Shown here: in pieces, positions 20,801-31,526 of the stretch
Layout: each line of letters begins with the position of its first letter
Numbering within the stretch: the stretch's first letter is position 1
Source of the DNA: Tilletia caries
Lineage: Eukaryota; Basidiomycota; Exobasidiomycetes; Tilletiales; Tilletiaceae
Assembly: GCA_032718865.1 (NCBI GenBank)
Contig: JALUTQ010000032.1
Span: 434,001-498,000 of the forward strand
Length of the DNA stretch: 64,000 nt
Direction of reading: 5' to 3'
The notes under the pieces: generated by a model
The model's database searches: none
The model's input: only the letters and a program-made list of their open reading frames with translations
What the model was told of the DNA's origin: nothing
Translations under genes and position numbers: made by a program

Positions 20801-22695
20801 TTATTCAGGGTGAGGGTTATCAACCGTACCTGATGGAACACTTCCCTGATTGGGGTAACGAGCAGCGTGGATCTCTTCAGCGTGTTCCTCCACCAACTCC
20901 TTGTTCCGCTCCGCTTCCTCGGATGCTTCCTCTCTCGAATACTTGCTGGCCACAGAGGAGGGATCGACGAGGAGGCGAGAGGCCACTGTGTCCCATTCGT
21001 GCTCAATGGTAAAGAGCTCGCCGGAGTTGAACGCCCAGTTCTGCGCCAGCTTGAATGCCTTGGCTCGAGAAGGGCACTCTCTGGCTGTCGCCTGGTGGTG
21101 GCCTTTGCAGTTTGCGCAGCGGAATGAGAGGTGGGCGCATTCCATCTCACCAGCGCATCGCTCCGAAGGCTCTTCGACCGGGCAGCCGCAAGATGAGGTG
21201 GCGTGGGCCTCTCCGCATTTGGCGCATCGTTGTGTACCCTTGCACTGGATGGCTATATGGCCATATGAGAGGCACCGATTGCACTGCGGGGGGCGCCGAA
21301 CTGACTTGCGTGTCGGCAAGAGGCGGCCGTCGAGAGAGACGGGGGACATGATGAGCTCATTTGCGTCTGCCGCACGCTGGAAGCGGATGAGGAGAGTGCC
21401 GTGCCGCTTCTTCTTGGCTTTGGCTTCCTCGAGACCTCGAGCTCCTCCTATCCAGTCGATGAGCGTACTGTCTTTCACGACCGGGTTGAGTTAATGAGGT
21501 CTTTGTAGTGAGAGTACTCCTCCAAGTTGAAGGTGAGGGGGACCAGATCCACCGCTACTTCGAACTCTCCGTCCTTGATGAAGAAACCAGGGTGAAGCTG
21601 GTCGAGCCAGGAGTCTTTGTACCTGCTGACTAGGCGAGCCCACTTGGCGGTGCCGAAAGTGATGATCCAGTCGCCAGAAGGGAGGGGCCTGGCACTGCGG
21701 ACGATGTGGATGATGTTGACACCTTTGGCATCGGACCAGTTTTGGGGGGGCGATGCATCCTCCTTGATTGCCTTTGCAATAGCTGCACGGGTCTTGGTGA
21801 GGACGTCGGCTGGCGTCGCGCCTTTGAAGGGGGGCTTCTTCTTGTCCAAAGCGGAGAATATGACGTCCGTCGATGGCAGGCGTTGAGACAAGGGAAGGTG
21901 ACCTGTCCGGCGGTTCTTGTTTCGGCGGTCGACCACCGTCCAGCCTTCGTCTGCTCCCTCTTTGGGGGGAAGAGGCGATGCGTTCTTAGCTTCCGCGGCC
22001 ACCGTATTGACCGCTTTCTGTGTCTTGCGGGTATTGGCGGCGATGTCAGCCACCGCTGCTGCAGTTGCCGCCTGAGCGTCCGAGAGCGACTGGATTGACG
22101 CCTGAATGGACCGGAGCTTCTCATCCGACGTCTTGTCCGTTTCGGCCGCGATGAAAGCGGCGGCTGCGTGGAGTGATTTGATGATGTCTACCGTAATGTA
22201 GATGCGATTGGATGTTGCTTTAGATGCAGCCGACCGGGTGGGGATGCTCGGAAGCTGGGCTTGAAGGGTCTTGGCAAGGAAGTCTGCGCAAGTGCTGGTT
22301 GTGGGCAGGGTTCCGCCCAGCGCTTCTTTAGCAGCCACGAAGACTGGAGCTGCCGCGGAGACCCGCTGGGCATAAACGTGGGGGGTGGCTGGGGAGGACT
22401 GGCTGGGCTGTTGCGCAGCGAGTTGCTGGTGAGTTGCGGGGTGTCGGGGGTGGGTAGGTGCTCCAGTGCTGGCACTGGGTAGGACGATGCGTTGGAGGGG
22501 GCGGGGGGCGGCGCCAGGAATGAGGCGCGGCGCCCCGGTGCGAGGGTGGCCACTATCGACGGGCCCGGGCATGTTTGCGTGTGTGACTGATGGCGCGGAC
22601 GAGTTGGTAGGGGAAGGCGGTTTGGGTACCAAGAGTGCGCGCAGCTGCGCACTTGAGTAGGTCCGGCCCTCTGTGTGTGGGATCAACCTGGACAT
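20801..22695 (-). pseudogene. LINE2 ORF1: gag-like protein with CCHC knuckles, one frameshift
   Basis: The first ATG inside the element is at 22695 (MSRLIPHTEGRTYSS). The N-terminal half is low-complexity, then Ala-rich and helical. The region ending LVPLTFNLEEYSHYKDLINS is followed by a TGA at 21475. The next part of the same protein type continues in the -1 frame: STLIDWIGGARG, HGTLLIRFQRAADANELI, then CNRCLSYGHIAIQC, CAKCGEAHATSSC and CANCKGHHQATAREC. The two frames overlap by only about 15 bases near 21475-21490, so a small indel is likely. The stop TAA (20803-20801) is followed after two bases by the ORF2 ATG. Confidence 0.82.
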
Positions 22696-22754
22696 GGGCC
22701 GGGGGGATGACCACTTGTGTCTGAGTGCCGTGATGACGGTATTGGTGACTGTTG

Positions 22755-22770
22755 ACGAGGTATAGGTGGT
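22755..22770. repeat. Target-site duplication of LINE2, right copy
   Basis: Identical 16-base sequence to 15710-15725. Confidence 0.9.
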
Positions 22771-23279
22771 TGCCTGCGGTCGTTCCCTCTCCTCCTGCTT
22801 CTTCATTCATCTTCAAGCCGACGTCGGCCGTGTCCTTCCCGAAAAATAAAATGAGAAAGCTTTCCCCCTTTCCGCGGGCCGTCCTTTCATCGATTCACCG
22901 TGCGGAGGCAGGACCTAGCTTCTCGGTCATCGGTGCCAAGCTTCTGGAACATGTAGCTGCAGCACGGATGCGATGATGTGCGGATCATGGCGAGGATGGG
23001 TGATGCGAGATCGTTCTGAAGCCTGAGTCGACGAGCGGTGTCTCGTTCTGCGGAGGGAGGTCAAACAAGGTGAGAACAAAGGGAACGGTCGAGCGGGATG
23101 ACCTCGAGCATCGCATACTACTCGCCCGCTGCAAGAAAAGCACAGTGGACCCGGAGGGAAGGTCTGGACAGCGAACTGCGGATCTGCTGCCATTCGGGAG
23201 CATCAAAGTGAGTGTACTTCCTTCTCTTGGAGCCGTCGGAACGTTATTCTTGGGTACCCCCCCGGTATCAACATCAGCA
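22771..23279. other. Unassigned flank of LINE2
   Basis: Probably the far side of the F-box gene's 5' region plus the leader of the next plus-strand gene. An open frame at 23070-23387 matches nothing I know. No other feature is seen. Confidence 0.3.
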
Positions 23280-24670
23280 GCACAAGACGATGAGGATATG
23301 AGCCGGCGCTTCTATATCTCAACCGAGTTTTCAAGCCCGCCACGCCATTATCACTTCGTCAGCCGATCTTCTTCGGCAAGGGACTAGCAAGGAACAAGGA
23401 TCGCATCTGACAGGTATGTATATGATAGTGTGTGTTGACTCATGACGTTGAACTGACGACATTCCTTTCCTACCTTTGCAGAGCGCCTCGTGGGTGAGTA
23501 TCGTCTCATCGGATACTCTGGACTATCCTCCCTTTTAATCACATCCAAGCTCAAATCGCTTCTGTTCCTTTCGAGCCAGCTGCGGAAGAGTTGCCGATCC
23601 GGCTCGCTCACCGACTACTCGACCTTCAAGCACTTCCGTTCGTGAGCCCTCTTCCTCTTGACTTGTACATTTGCGGAGTGTAGCCCGCAGCTCTGACCAT
23701 TCTTTCATCGATCTCCAGGTCGCCATGTCCAAACATCACCTCGAGAGCGTTTACAGAAAGTGGTTCAGTGCATTTGAAAGTCTGCGGAGACTGCCGCCTA
23801 TTTGTACGATTGACGACAATGACAGATTCGTCAAGAACTCCGGTGGCATCTCGGAGATCAGTGAGTAGACAGCATCCCTCTTCCTGGTCTATTGCTTGGC
23901 TCAACATCGAAGGAGGCTCAGTATTCACTTCTATGTTGCGATGCTCACAGTCTCACAGTGATTCCTTCACTCGCTCTCGGCATGATGGAGTCGTTTCATC
24001 TGCTCGCACCCGCTCAGCTGGACGGCTTCATGGAGCGAATGCTTCGCTCACGTATCTGTGCGTAGCCATGTTCATTCTTGACCCTAAGCTTGTTCCATGC
24101 TGATCGATTCTGCTTCTATTTTCCGCCAGCTCGACGGATGCTCGCAGAGCAGCACATTGCCCTCTCTGACTCGTAAGTGACGTAATTTCTTCTGCACGGA
24201 GCAAATATGCTCATTGTGAAACTGACCAGACATTCTCGTTCACAGCCTGGACGATCCTTTTCACTTTCCGGAGTCCGAGGCAAAGGGCACGGGAACCATA
24301 GGGATCATCTACACCCACCTCAGCTGCGCAACGCTTGTTCGCAAAGCCGCCAAACTGCTCCGAGACGTGTTTAGGAAAGAGAATCCAGATATCGAACGGA
24401 TTCCGCCCGTCACCATGGACGGCAACCTTGATTGTCAGTTTTTATACATACCAGAACATCTCGAGACATATGTGGGCAACACTTCAGAGGCCTGTCTCCG
24501 AGTGGGTTAACCACGTGAGTGCAGATGCGAAGTGGGTTCAGCTTTCTCGACACATTTGCGCAAGTGACACCTTTCTTTCCTTCCTTTTCAGCAATCCTCA
24601 TCACCATCGTCGAGAGACCACCGGCGGAAGACCTCGTCATCAGAATAGCGGATAGCGGAGGTGGCATTAC
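23280..24670 (+). pseudogene. Mitochondrial dehydrogenase kinase (BCKDK/PDK family), decayed
   Basis: Exon-sized pieces in family order. Near 23330: VFKPATPLSLRQPIFFGKGL (helical N-terminal domain). Near 23585: ELPIRLAHRLLDLQALPF. 23723-23860: HHLESVYRKWFSAFESLRR with DDNDRFV. 23960-24052: VIPSLALGMMESFHLL and FMERMLRSRIC. 24130: ARRMLAEQHIALSDS. 24246-24445: TIGIIYTHLSCATLVRKAAK then DGNLDCQFLYIPEHLE. 24594-24665: ILITIVERPPAEDLVIRI with the G1 box DSGGGI. The family phosphorylates the E1 subunit of mitochondrial alpha-keto acid dehydrogenases. Decay is indicated by a frame break or TGA near 23400, loss of the N-box (ELLKNA-type) after YIPEHLE, and no G2 box after DSGGGI. Confidence 0.68.
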
Positions 24671-25188
24671 TGATGCCTTGGTGTATCCTCCGACTAAAGG
24701 TGAATCAGCACCGTCGATGACCACATCACCATCCGAGTCGAGGCAAATCATTCCTGAGTTCACGCATTCCTCCGCCAGCGCTTCCTCCGCCTCCGGCCTC
24801 ATGTATCGCGGAGACTCGTCTGCCGTGGTCTTTGAGGCGCTTCAGTACGATCCCGACCTACAGCGGCGCCCGTTTCCTCTGAAGACTCGCCTTCGGGGAA
24901 CCTGCTCGATGTTCTCTGCTCCTTCTCAAACGTCCAACGCAGACTGGAGATCCTAGCTGCGGCAGCGAGACAAGGGCTGAGCGACCAGCAACAGCGTCCG
25001 GCCGCGACCGTCCAGCAAGATCTCGGGGAGCGGAGGGAAGGCGATCATGGATCGAGCTCATTTTATACTCACTCGGGCTTGAGTACTGTCGGTCGACTCG
25101 AGGCCCTCAAGCGGACGCGGCATTTAAAGGAACGGTAAGTGAGCAAGTCTGGAAGACGTCTTTGGGGGCTTCAGCAAGCGCAACACGA
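24671..25188. other. Unassigned sequence after the kinase remnant
   Basis: A plus-strand frame of helical, Gln/Arg-rich composition (SNVQRRLEILAAAARQGLSD, then VGRLEALKRTRHLKER ending at a gtaagt donor near 25136) could be an exon of another gene. The sequence then breaks at about 25188 into a cutinase copy. No family is recognised. Confidence 0.25.
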
Positions 25189-25852
25189 GGTAGTTACGCA
25201 CCCACTTCGCTCCTATGGATGCGCTTCCGAAAAAGTTCGGCGTTGCAGGATACTTGGTGACGACGCTGATTTCGCCAGGGAGACTGTTGAGCGTCTCGCG
25301 GATCATTCCCTTGAACGCGATCGAGGGCCCTTGAAGCTCTGTGGTCCCTCGGGATTCCACAATTACGTAGTCGTGGCAGCCAGCGGATGTTCCTCCAGTC
25401 GCAAGGCCGCCGCTGCCGCCGCCGCCGCCAAGCCCACCGAGACCACCTCCGGCTCCAGGGAGGCCACCTCCGGTAGAACTGTCCCCGTCCGAGCCACCTG
25501 CGGTTGAGCCATCGTCGGTGGAGTCGCTTCCAGCGCCACTTCTGGTGGAGTCGCCTCCAGTCGATTCACCAAGAGCACCGCCATTTAGGCCGCCGCCGCT
25601 ACCACCGCCGCCGCTGAGGCCACCGACTCCACTTGTCATGCCACCGCCGCCCATACCACCGAGACCACCTGGCATGCCACCGCCGCCCATGCCGCCCATG
25701 CCGCCCAGACCACCAAGACCACCTGGCATGCCACCGCCACCCATCATGCCCAGTCGCTTGTGGATGTCCCGTCGTTTGTGGATCAAAACGGCATCTGTGT
25801 TTTGGATGAAGGGAAGCACGAGGGCAAGAAGGACAACGGACCTGGCGAGCAT
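25189..25852 (-). pseudogene. Cutinase-family gene copy A, 3'-truncated
   Basis: From ATG at 25852 it encodes the same secretion signal (MLARSVVLLALVLPFIQNTDA) and Gly/Ser-rich linker as the complete gene at 56169-57287. The catalytic domain starts CHDYVIVESRGTTELQGPS. Similarity ends at about 25189, just after GAKWVRNYL; the frame then runs about 22 unrelated codons to a stop at 25124. The GYSQG nucleophile, catalytic Asp and His are all missing, so it cannot be an active esterase. Its promoter region (to about 26250) is preserved. Confidence 0.85.
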
Positions 25853-26254
25853 TGTGGTGTTTTGAACGTGTTGTGAGTTGATGATTGTGAGAGAAGAAGG
25901 CGAGAGGGGAATGGCAGAGGGATGTGATGAGGAGAAGTGAGATGGTGGGATAGGAAGAGCGAATCAGCAGATCCCAAAGCGCGAATCGTGTCAGTACTTA
26001 TAGCTTTGGCGAAGGACTCCGCTCTTCGTTGCCTGCAGCGTTGACCACGCATGGCAGAGAAGACATGACGGAGTCAGAAAGGAAATGACGAGCCTCCAGG
26101 AACTGTCAGGCAGCGTGGGCGAATGAGGTGAGCAACAGGAACCCCAGAATTGCGGAGAGCAACAGACCGGGTTGTGTAGAAGCGTGCAACAGCGCATGGT
26201 CGATGACTTCCACTGGAATCAGGTCAGCGTCGAAAGCTTCAGGAATTGTCCGCC
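25853..26254 (-). promoter_or_regulatory. Cutinase promoter, copy A
   Basis: Matches the regions upstream of the other two cutinase genes (57288-57620 and 61750-62154). Read on the minus strand it contains ctataagta (TATA-like, near 26000), about 150 bases before the ATG. The match ends at about 26250, where WDR70 sequence begins. Confidence 0.65.
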
Positions 26255-26844
26255 CGGTCGCGAGTAACGATCCCCACGAGCGAGTTCACGAGCGCAGCAC
26301 AAATGACAATCATCGTACCCGCCGCCGAGGCCGCGAACCGCCGTCGTCGACGTGGGCCCGAAGGACCCGGTGGGAGCGGCAACCTCGCTGTTGCCAATGT
26401 GGGCGATGGCGAGCGTGAGAACGAGACAGCAAAGAAGAGGAGATTGGACAAGATGCGTCAGCAACCGGGCGGGCCGGCACACATGCCAGAACGACCGATG
26501 ACGGGGCCTGGCAAAGGTGGACGGATCGGTGCGGCGGCAACTCAGCATGTTGTGCAGGGCATCTACAAGGACAATTCGAGAAGCGAGGATCCAAGAGAGT
26601 ACGTCTTCCTTGGCTTTCTGTCGGTCCTTTCAGCTGAAGGATGACGAGATGAACTGATCTACTGCCCCTTTCTTTCTTCTACAGAGCACTGCTCAAATAC
26701 GCTGACAAGGTCGATACGGATCCCAAGTGGACTTCGGCCTGGAAGGCAACGCAGCCAAATCCTGTGTTCCGTGCCGAGAACGAGGACGACGAGGAGGAGG
26801 AAAAGGAGAAGAAAGCCGGCCAGAGGTCCACTGCGAGACGGTAG
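26255..26844 (+). pseudogene. WDR70 3' fragment (duplicated C-terminal exons)
   Basis: Nearly identical to 51291-51876, the C-terminal part of the complete WDR70 gene, including its last intron (about 26599-26684) and the stop TAG at 26842-26844. It starts abruptly in mid-exon at gtcgcgagtaacg. The whole WD-repeat domain and any promoter are missing, so it is a dead fragment carried along with the block. Confidence 0.88.
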
Positions 26845-27422
26845 GCCCTGGAGTGTGGCACCACGGGAGTGGGTGACGCGTGTCGATCATGGGGGAACGT
26901 GAAGTGGCGTGCTTCGAATGTTACAGCTCATTGCACTGGCCGCTTATTCCACTCGTCCGCCACCATTCCATGTCTTGTCTACCACCAGACCATCGCAAAG
27001 ACAAAGCGTTCAACACAAATGACCCGCCCTCCACAAGGTGGATACGCTCGCGGAAGATTGGGAGATGCGAAGGTTTCAGGACCTCAGCAAAAGGGCATTG
27101 CGCAGGTGCAAGACTGAGTTATTGTGTTCTTTCTTGTCAGCTGACGCCCTTCTTCTCTCCATCCCCTCTTGGCCTTCTCATCTCAACCTGACAGCGAACC
27201 GAAACGTGCCAGCGTTACACGACTGTGCTGGCAAGTTACCGTTGCATACACCGGCTGTCATATGTATGTATTCACGCCTAGACCTAACGCCCTTCTCCTC
27301 GTTCGGCTGTCGTCCCTCCTTCCCTTCAGCCCCTCCCAGCTTTTCTCATCTCAATCTGACAGCAAATCGAAACGTGCCAGCGGTACATCCGTTTCCTCCG
27401 CGTTCCTTTGGAGACAGAAGCC

Positions 27423-27430
27423 TATATAAT
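27423..27430 (+). promoter_or_regulatory. TATA box of secreted-protein gene 1
   Basis: TATATAAT inside cctatataataagg, 367 bases before the start codon, followed by a long pyrimidine-rich leader typical of highly expressed fungal genes. Upstream, a segment containing aatctgacagc and cgaaacgtgccagcg occurs twice (about 27174-27215 and 27345-27385). Confidence 0.55.
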
Positions 27431-27789
27431 AAGGTCAAGAGAACCGGAGGCTGTATCCTCCCTTTTCACACAACCCACTTGCCCACTCCGTTCTCTCTTT
27501 CTTCGCTCTATAGGCAGGTCCTTCTGAGCTCATACTCTTCTCTTCACTTCTTCACACCTTCACTTCTTCGCTTCTCCGCTTCGCTCAAGTCACTGCGAGC
27601 CCTCCTTCACTCGTCCGTCAACATCAGCGCTACGCAGGCAGGTCCTTCCGAGTTCGCGTCCCTTCAACCTTCCACAACACTCCAGTGCCCAGCCCTCGGC
27701 CCTTCACTTCCTCTGCGCAGCGTATCTCGCCTCTCCCGCCTCGACAAACTTCCATCCCAAGGTCCCAGCCCATTCAGGTCAAAAAGGAG

Positions 27790-28472
27790 ATGAAGATCAT
27801 CAGTCCCGCTGCTTTGATCCTACTGTCGCTCGTGTCGGCGCTCTGCCTTCCCGGTGAGTACATTGGAACGGTATGGAATGCGGAATGGTGTAAGATTGGT
27901 ATTAACATTCGCAACTCGCTGCATCGCTAATAGTAACCCCGGAGCGTCACGATCCGCCAATCCTTCGAGCGCCGCCAGTTGCTGAGCCGCCATCAGTCGC
28001 TCATCCGCCAACACTCGCTCACCGGTCAGTAGGTGAAAAAATCGTGCTCGGTTCCATCGCGCTAGCCTTCTGGTCGATAGCGGCGGCTGGGACGTACGGA
28101 ATAGTTTCTGCGTCCGGTACTTCACCGACGAACGGTCGTCGTTCGGTTGCGACTACCACTTCGGCGGCGGACACGCATCGAGATCCCGGGCGCAGCAACT
28201 TTGTGGAGGAAGCCCACTACTACTCCAACAAACACTCTGGTGCTGTCCAACCCGATCGACGCCGGTCTTCAGCTCCGGCTCCGGGGGATCAGAATACACT
28301 CCTGTATCCAATGCAGGTCCGATATGACGAGCACTTCGACAGCGAGGATGCGATCAGAATGGTGATGCGACCCCACTCCAAGGCTGAGGACAAGAAGAAC
28401 GACAAGTACGAGCCGCATGCTCCGCAAGGCCGCCGCGATGTTGATACGCAACGTTTGGGTTCGGCTTTGTAG
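27790..28472 (+). CDS. Small secreted/membrane protein 1 (mosaic paralogue)
   Basis: Two exons, 27790-27853 and 27934-28472, join in frame to 200 codons. Exon 1 is a secretion signal (MKIISPAALILLSLVSALCL). Exon 2 has a Pro/His-rich stretch, one hydrophobic segment (IVLGSIALAFWSIAAAGTYG), the block TSPTNGRRSVATTT, and a polar C-terminal domain with SNKHSGAVQ, YPMQVRYDEHFDSEDAIRMV and KAEDKKNDKYEPHAPQGRRD. No known domain is recognised. Its sister at 52822 has the same ends, but the hydrophobic segment is different and lies on the other side of the TSPTNGRRSV block. It could be a secreted effector-like or type I membrane protein; that is inference. Confidence 0.72.
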
Positions 28473-28619
28473 AGTGTGGGCGAGCTCACTCGCTTCCTCA
28501 AACCTCAAATGCTCGACGGTGTCACCTGGTGAAGAGGTGTATCTCAATGCAAAACGTTGTGAATGATTATCCACCTTGTACCCTTCATGCGCGGCTCAGA
28601 GGATTCCGCCCCTCTCTTC

Positions 28620-31526
28620 CTCCAAATAAGCATCGCATCTTCGCATACACGCACACACCTTGTACGATTTCACCATCGATGCTTCCCCAGAACACATCTC
28701 ACTTTTGAGTTCTGATATCTGATTACACTGGGATGCCCACAGCCACGTTGGCGCCCACAAGACTGACAACCTCGATGATCTCGTCCAGGAGGTGCTCGAT
28801 GTCACCCGATGGTCCCAAGTCAGACGCACTGGCAGCCTCCACCTCGATCAGCTGTCCGGCGAACGCATCTCGCTGTGAAACATCGCCGAGAACGTCGTGC
28901 CATCTCGCAAGGTAGTATAGCGCTGAGCCTTGTCTGTGTAGACACTGCGTAGCTCGGAAATCTGATCGAGCAGAGAACATGAGGTCAGTGTCGAAAAGGG
29001 TAGACCCAGTTGCGTGGCATAGGCTACACACCTTCGAGAGCTTGTTGAATCCATGTGCATGCCTCCCGAATACGTTCTGAGAGGGTAGAGATTGCGATTA
29101 GCTCCAAAACAAGATGTATACGGCATGATATCAGAGCTAGCTCTCACCATGTGAAGGGTCTTCGGTGAGAATGGACTGCGCATACATCATTTGCACAATC
29201 CCGCGCACTTCAAGATCATCATCCTCAAGGAGCTGTGTCGTGAGTGGAGTCAGGCCGTGGTTCAGTCGACGAGTCTGTCCTAGGCCAGCAATATACAGAA
29301 CGAAAGACCAAAGAGATACTCACCTCTGGCATGACTCCATCCAGCAAGGGACGCGCCTCCGTCCGTTGTCCATACTCGTGCAAGAGCCGATCCGCCGTCT
29401 GGAGCACAACGTACCGACTCATCTCCCGCCTCTTTCCCTTCTTGCCTGGCGCCGAACTAGGTCCTTCCCACGCATACACCCAGTCTTCCGCAGTCACGTC
29501 CCGACAGAGTGCTCGGAGACGTTGCATCGCCCCGCTCTCCGCTCGCCGCCGTGCTCGAAGCCAGAGCCCTCGCCAGATTTGTGCTTGCCAGGTGGTGTGT
29601 TCCCGCATCGAGAGCGTGGAGAGGAGCGGGGAGGACAAAAGTTGAGTGAGCCCTGCCTCGTACTCTCCTCGACGTGCGGCCTGCGGTTTCGAATGTCCGA
29701 TAGAGTCAGTGCTTGCTGTCCGCAACACTTTCGAGTTGAAGTTGACACGCACCTTTGACGTTTGAGCAAATAAGGCAGCAAATTGTTTGTCCCGTTCTGT
29801 TGACGTCGAAAACACTGCCGAGGATGGCGCCTCAGGGACAGATTCCTCGACCTCGTGACCTTGTTCATCCACCAGCGCCGCCTGAACGCGTTTCAATAGG
29901 CTACGCAAGGAAAGGATAGGAAACGTCAAGTTATTCGTCTCCTAATGACCGAGGAAGATGCGTACTGATCACTACTGGCGTGATGAATGCTTACCTTTCA
30001 CAAGCTGATACACATTCCCAGTCCCTGCTGGTCCGCGCAAGTAAGATGGCCTCATGTAACGCCTGCAACCAAGAAAGTAGATGAGCAGTGCATCCTCGAA
30101 AAGGCGAAGTTGCAAAGAAAACGCACCGGTTCCGCCGCTGCCGGACTGTCTATCTCGAGATGGAGTGCAGCAAGGTTGAGTAGAGCATGCTGATGCATTT
30201 CGCTGCGGGGAGAGCAGACTCAGGAGATGTTAGCAGCAGAAGCAGGTTCGCTTTTTGAAACACAAATACCTACCGAGTCGCTCCTCGGGCAGTATGGTCG
30301 AAGAAGGTGAACATGTGTTCCTTAGCGGCGGAGTAGTCGCCGCGATGCAGGGCAGATTGATACCTGTGCAGAGGTGGGTCAGAAATGTTCGGGTCGAGGG
30401 GATGTAGAACTGCCCCTCACCTGTCAAAGGCTTGCATCCTGGTCAAAGTGGAAGGCGCTGTGAGGTAGAAGGAAGTAAGTCCTGTAATCAGAGCGACGAG
30501 CCATAAGCACAAAGCTGTCCCCCTTTGCTCACCATTGGAACCCTGTCCGTTGACATGACCGAGCGGGTACGGAACAGCAACGAGACCAGAAGACTCTGGG
30601 CGCCCATCGAGGTCTTCGCCAACATCTCTCCAGTCACACAGACTTCTTGCCCAGATGGTCTGCTGGTGCATGTCTGATTTGTCGAAGGTCAGGCGTACCC
30701 GGCGAAGGAAGATGCCAAAGGTGGAACGGCGATCCTGTGGAAATACTGGACATGTCAGACATAGCTTCATAGGACACAGGCGGGACTGAACTTACCACAT
30801 ATCGGACCTTGCTCATGTTTATGGATACCTCCTGGCGAAGAAACGCGAGCATTAGCAATGCGTCCCTCGATCTTTGCGAAACCGACCGCACGACATGCTC
30901 ACATCTGTTTCGTCCAACGGCTGGAAGCAGTCGGCCAGCTCTCCTGTAGAAAAGATGCGGCATCAGCTGATACATCAACTCAGCTCTGGTTTAGACGAAT
31001 ACGCACCCTTGAAGATGTGCCGGAGGCACGTCTGCGTTGGCTTGAGGGCGGCCCACTGAATTCGAAGAGACGTTGTGAGTCGGGAAGAGCATAAGGTCAA
31101 GGAGCGTCATTTGGGAAGTGAAGACTCACCCATTCATCGAAGAAAGTGAAGAAGGTGGCTTTCAAAGCGGGAGGGACGGTTTCCAATGCTCCCTCCAGAC
31201 ATTCGCGAAAGTGGGAGAGCGAAGGTGAAGGAGGATCGACCTGAGCACAAGGAGAGAAAAGGAACGAGAAATCAGTCTGGCATAAAATCACCCAAGGCAA
31301 GCGCTACAAGCCAGCAAACTCACTCCCAGGATCAGTCGGACGATATGGACGAGGAGCGGGCTGGTCTGCGGCGCGCTTCCCGCCGCTGCCTGGGGCGATA
31401 CGTGGGTGCAGTAGTAGCAGATCAGCGCACAGGTCGCGATCGACGGGCCTGTGATCGCGCCGGGACGAGCTGGCATCGCCATTTTGGATACAGAAACCGC
31501 GGAAGACACACACACGCGAGGCTCAG
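28620..31526. repeat. Segmental duplication, APC5 block copy 2
   Basis: Partner of 1945-4817. The flank beyond 31526 is the native divergent promoter towards APC1, so this is probably the ancestral location. Confidence 0.92.
28723..31482 (-). CDS. APC5: Anaphase-promoting complex subunit 5 (APC5), copy 2, C-terminal frameshift
   Basis: Same exon structure as copy 1, start ATG at 31482 (MAMPARPGAITG). It contains the STFGIFLRRVRLTFDK motif (30720-30670) and the TPR exons (30365-29935). In the last exon it reads GGTAGTATAGCGC (28911-28923) where copy 1 has GGTAATAGCGC. The two extra bases shift the frame: the last ~64 codons (ending VGANVAVGIPV at 28723) are replaced by about 22 foreign residues and a stop at 28848. 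If real, this copy makes a protein shortened at its C-terminus; if it is an assembly error, this is the normal APC5. It sits head to head with APC1, 415 bases apart. Confidence 0.8.

Larger units (their letters stand above)
15726..22754 (-). mobile_element. LINE2: Tad-like non-LTR retrotransposon with RNase H, 16-base TSD
   Basis: Minus-strand element bounded by identical 16-base direct repeats. Its 3' end is an (ACC)n tail rather than poly-A, next to a 3' UTR (about 15740-16024). Order 5' to 3': ORF1 (gag-like, three CCHC motifs), ORF2 (endonuclease, reverse transcriptase, RNase H, C-terminal zinc motif). The RNase H domain places it in the Tad1/I-type group. It is inactive: ORF1 and ORF2 each carry a frameshift, and a hAT-like element splits ORF2 between the reverse transcriptase and RNase H. 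The 5' UTR is only about 60 bases. Confidence 0.92.
26255..28566. repeat. Segmental duplication, WDR70-tail plus secreted-protein block, copy A
   Basis: Direct-repeat partner of 51291-53646. It covers the WDR70 3' end, the intergenic region and the small secreted-protein gene. Similarity is almost complete up to the first intron of the secreted-protein gene. It then becomes a mosaic and ends at about 28566 (ttgtgaatgat). Confidence 0.9.

Noticed and set aside
27038..27793. 251-codon plus-strand frame upstream of secreted-protein gene 1 (and its twin at 52070-52825)
   Set aside because: It covers the TATA box and leader. Composition is Ser/Pro/Leu-rich from pyrimidine tracts, and it is in a different frame from the signal-peptide exon.
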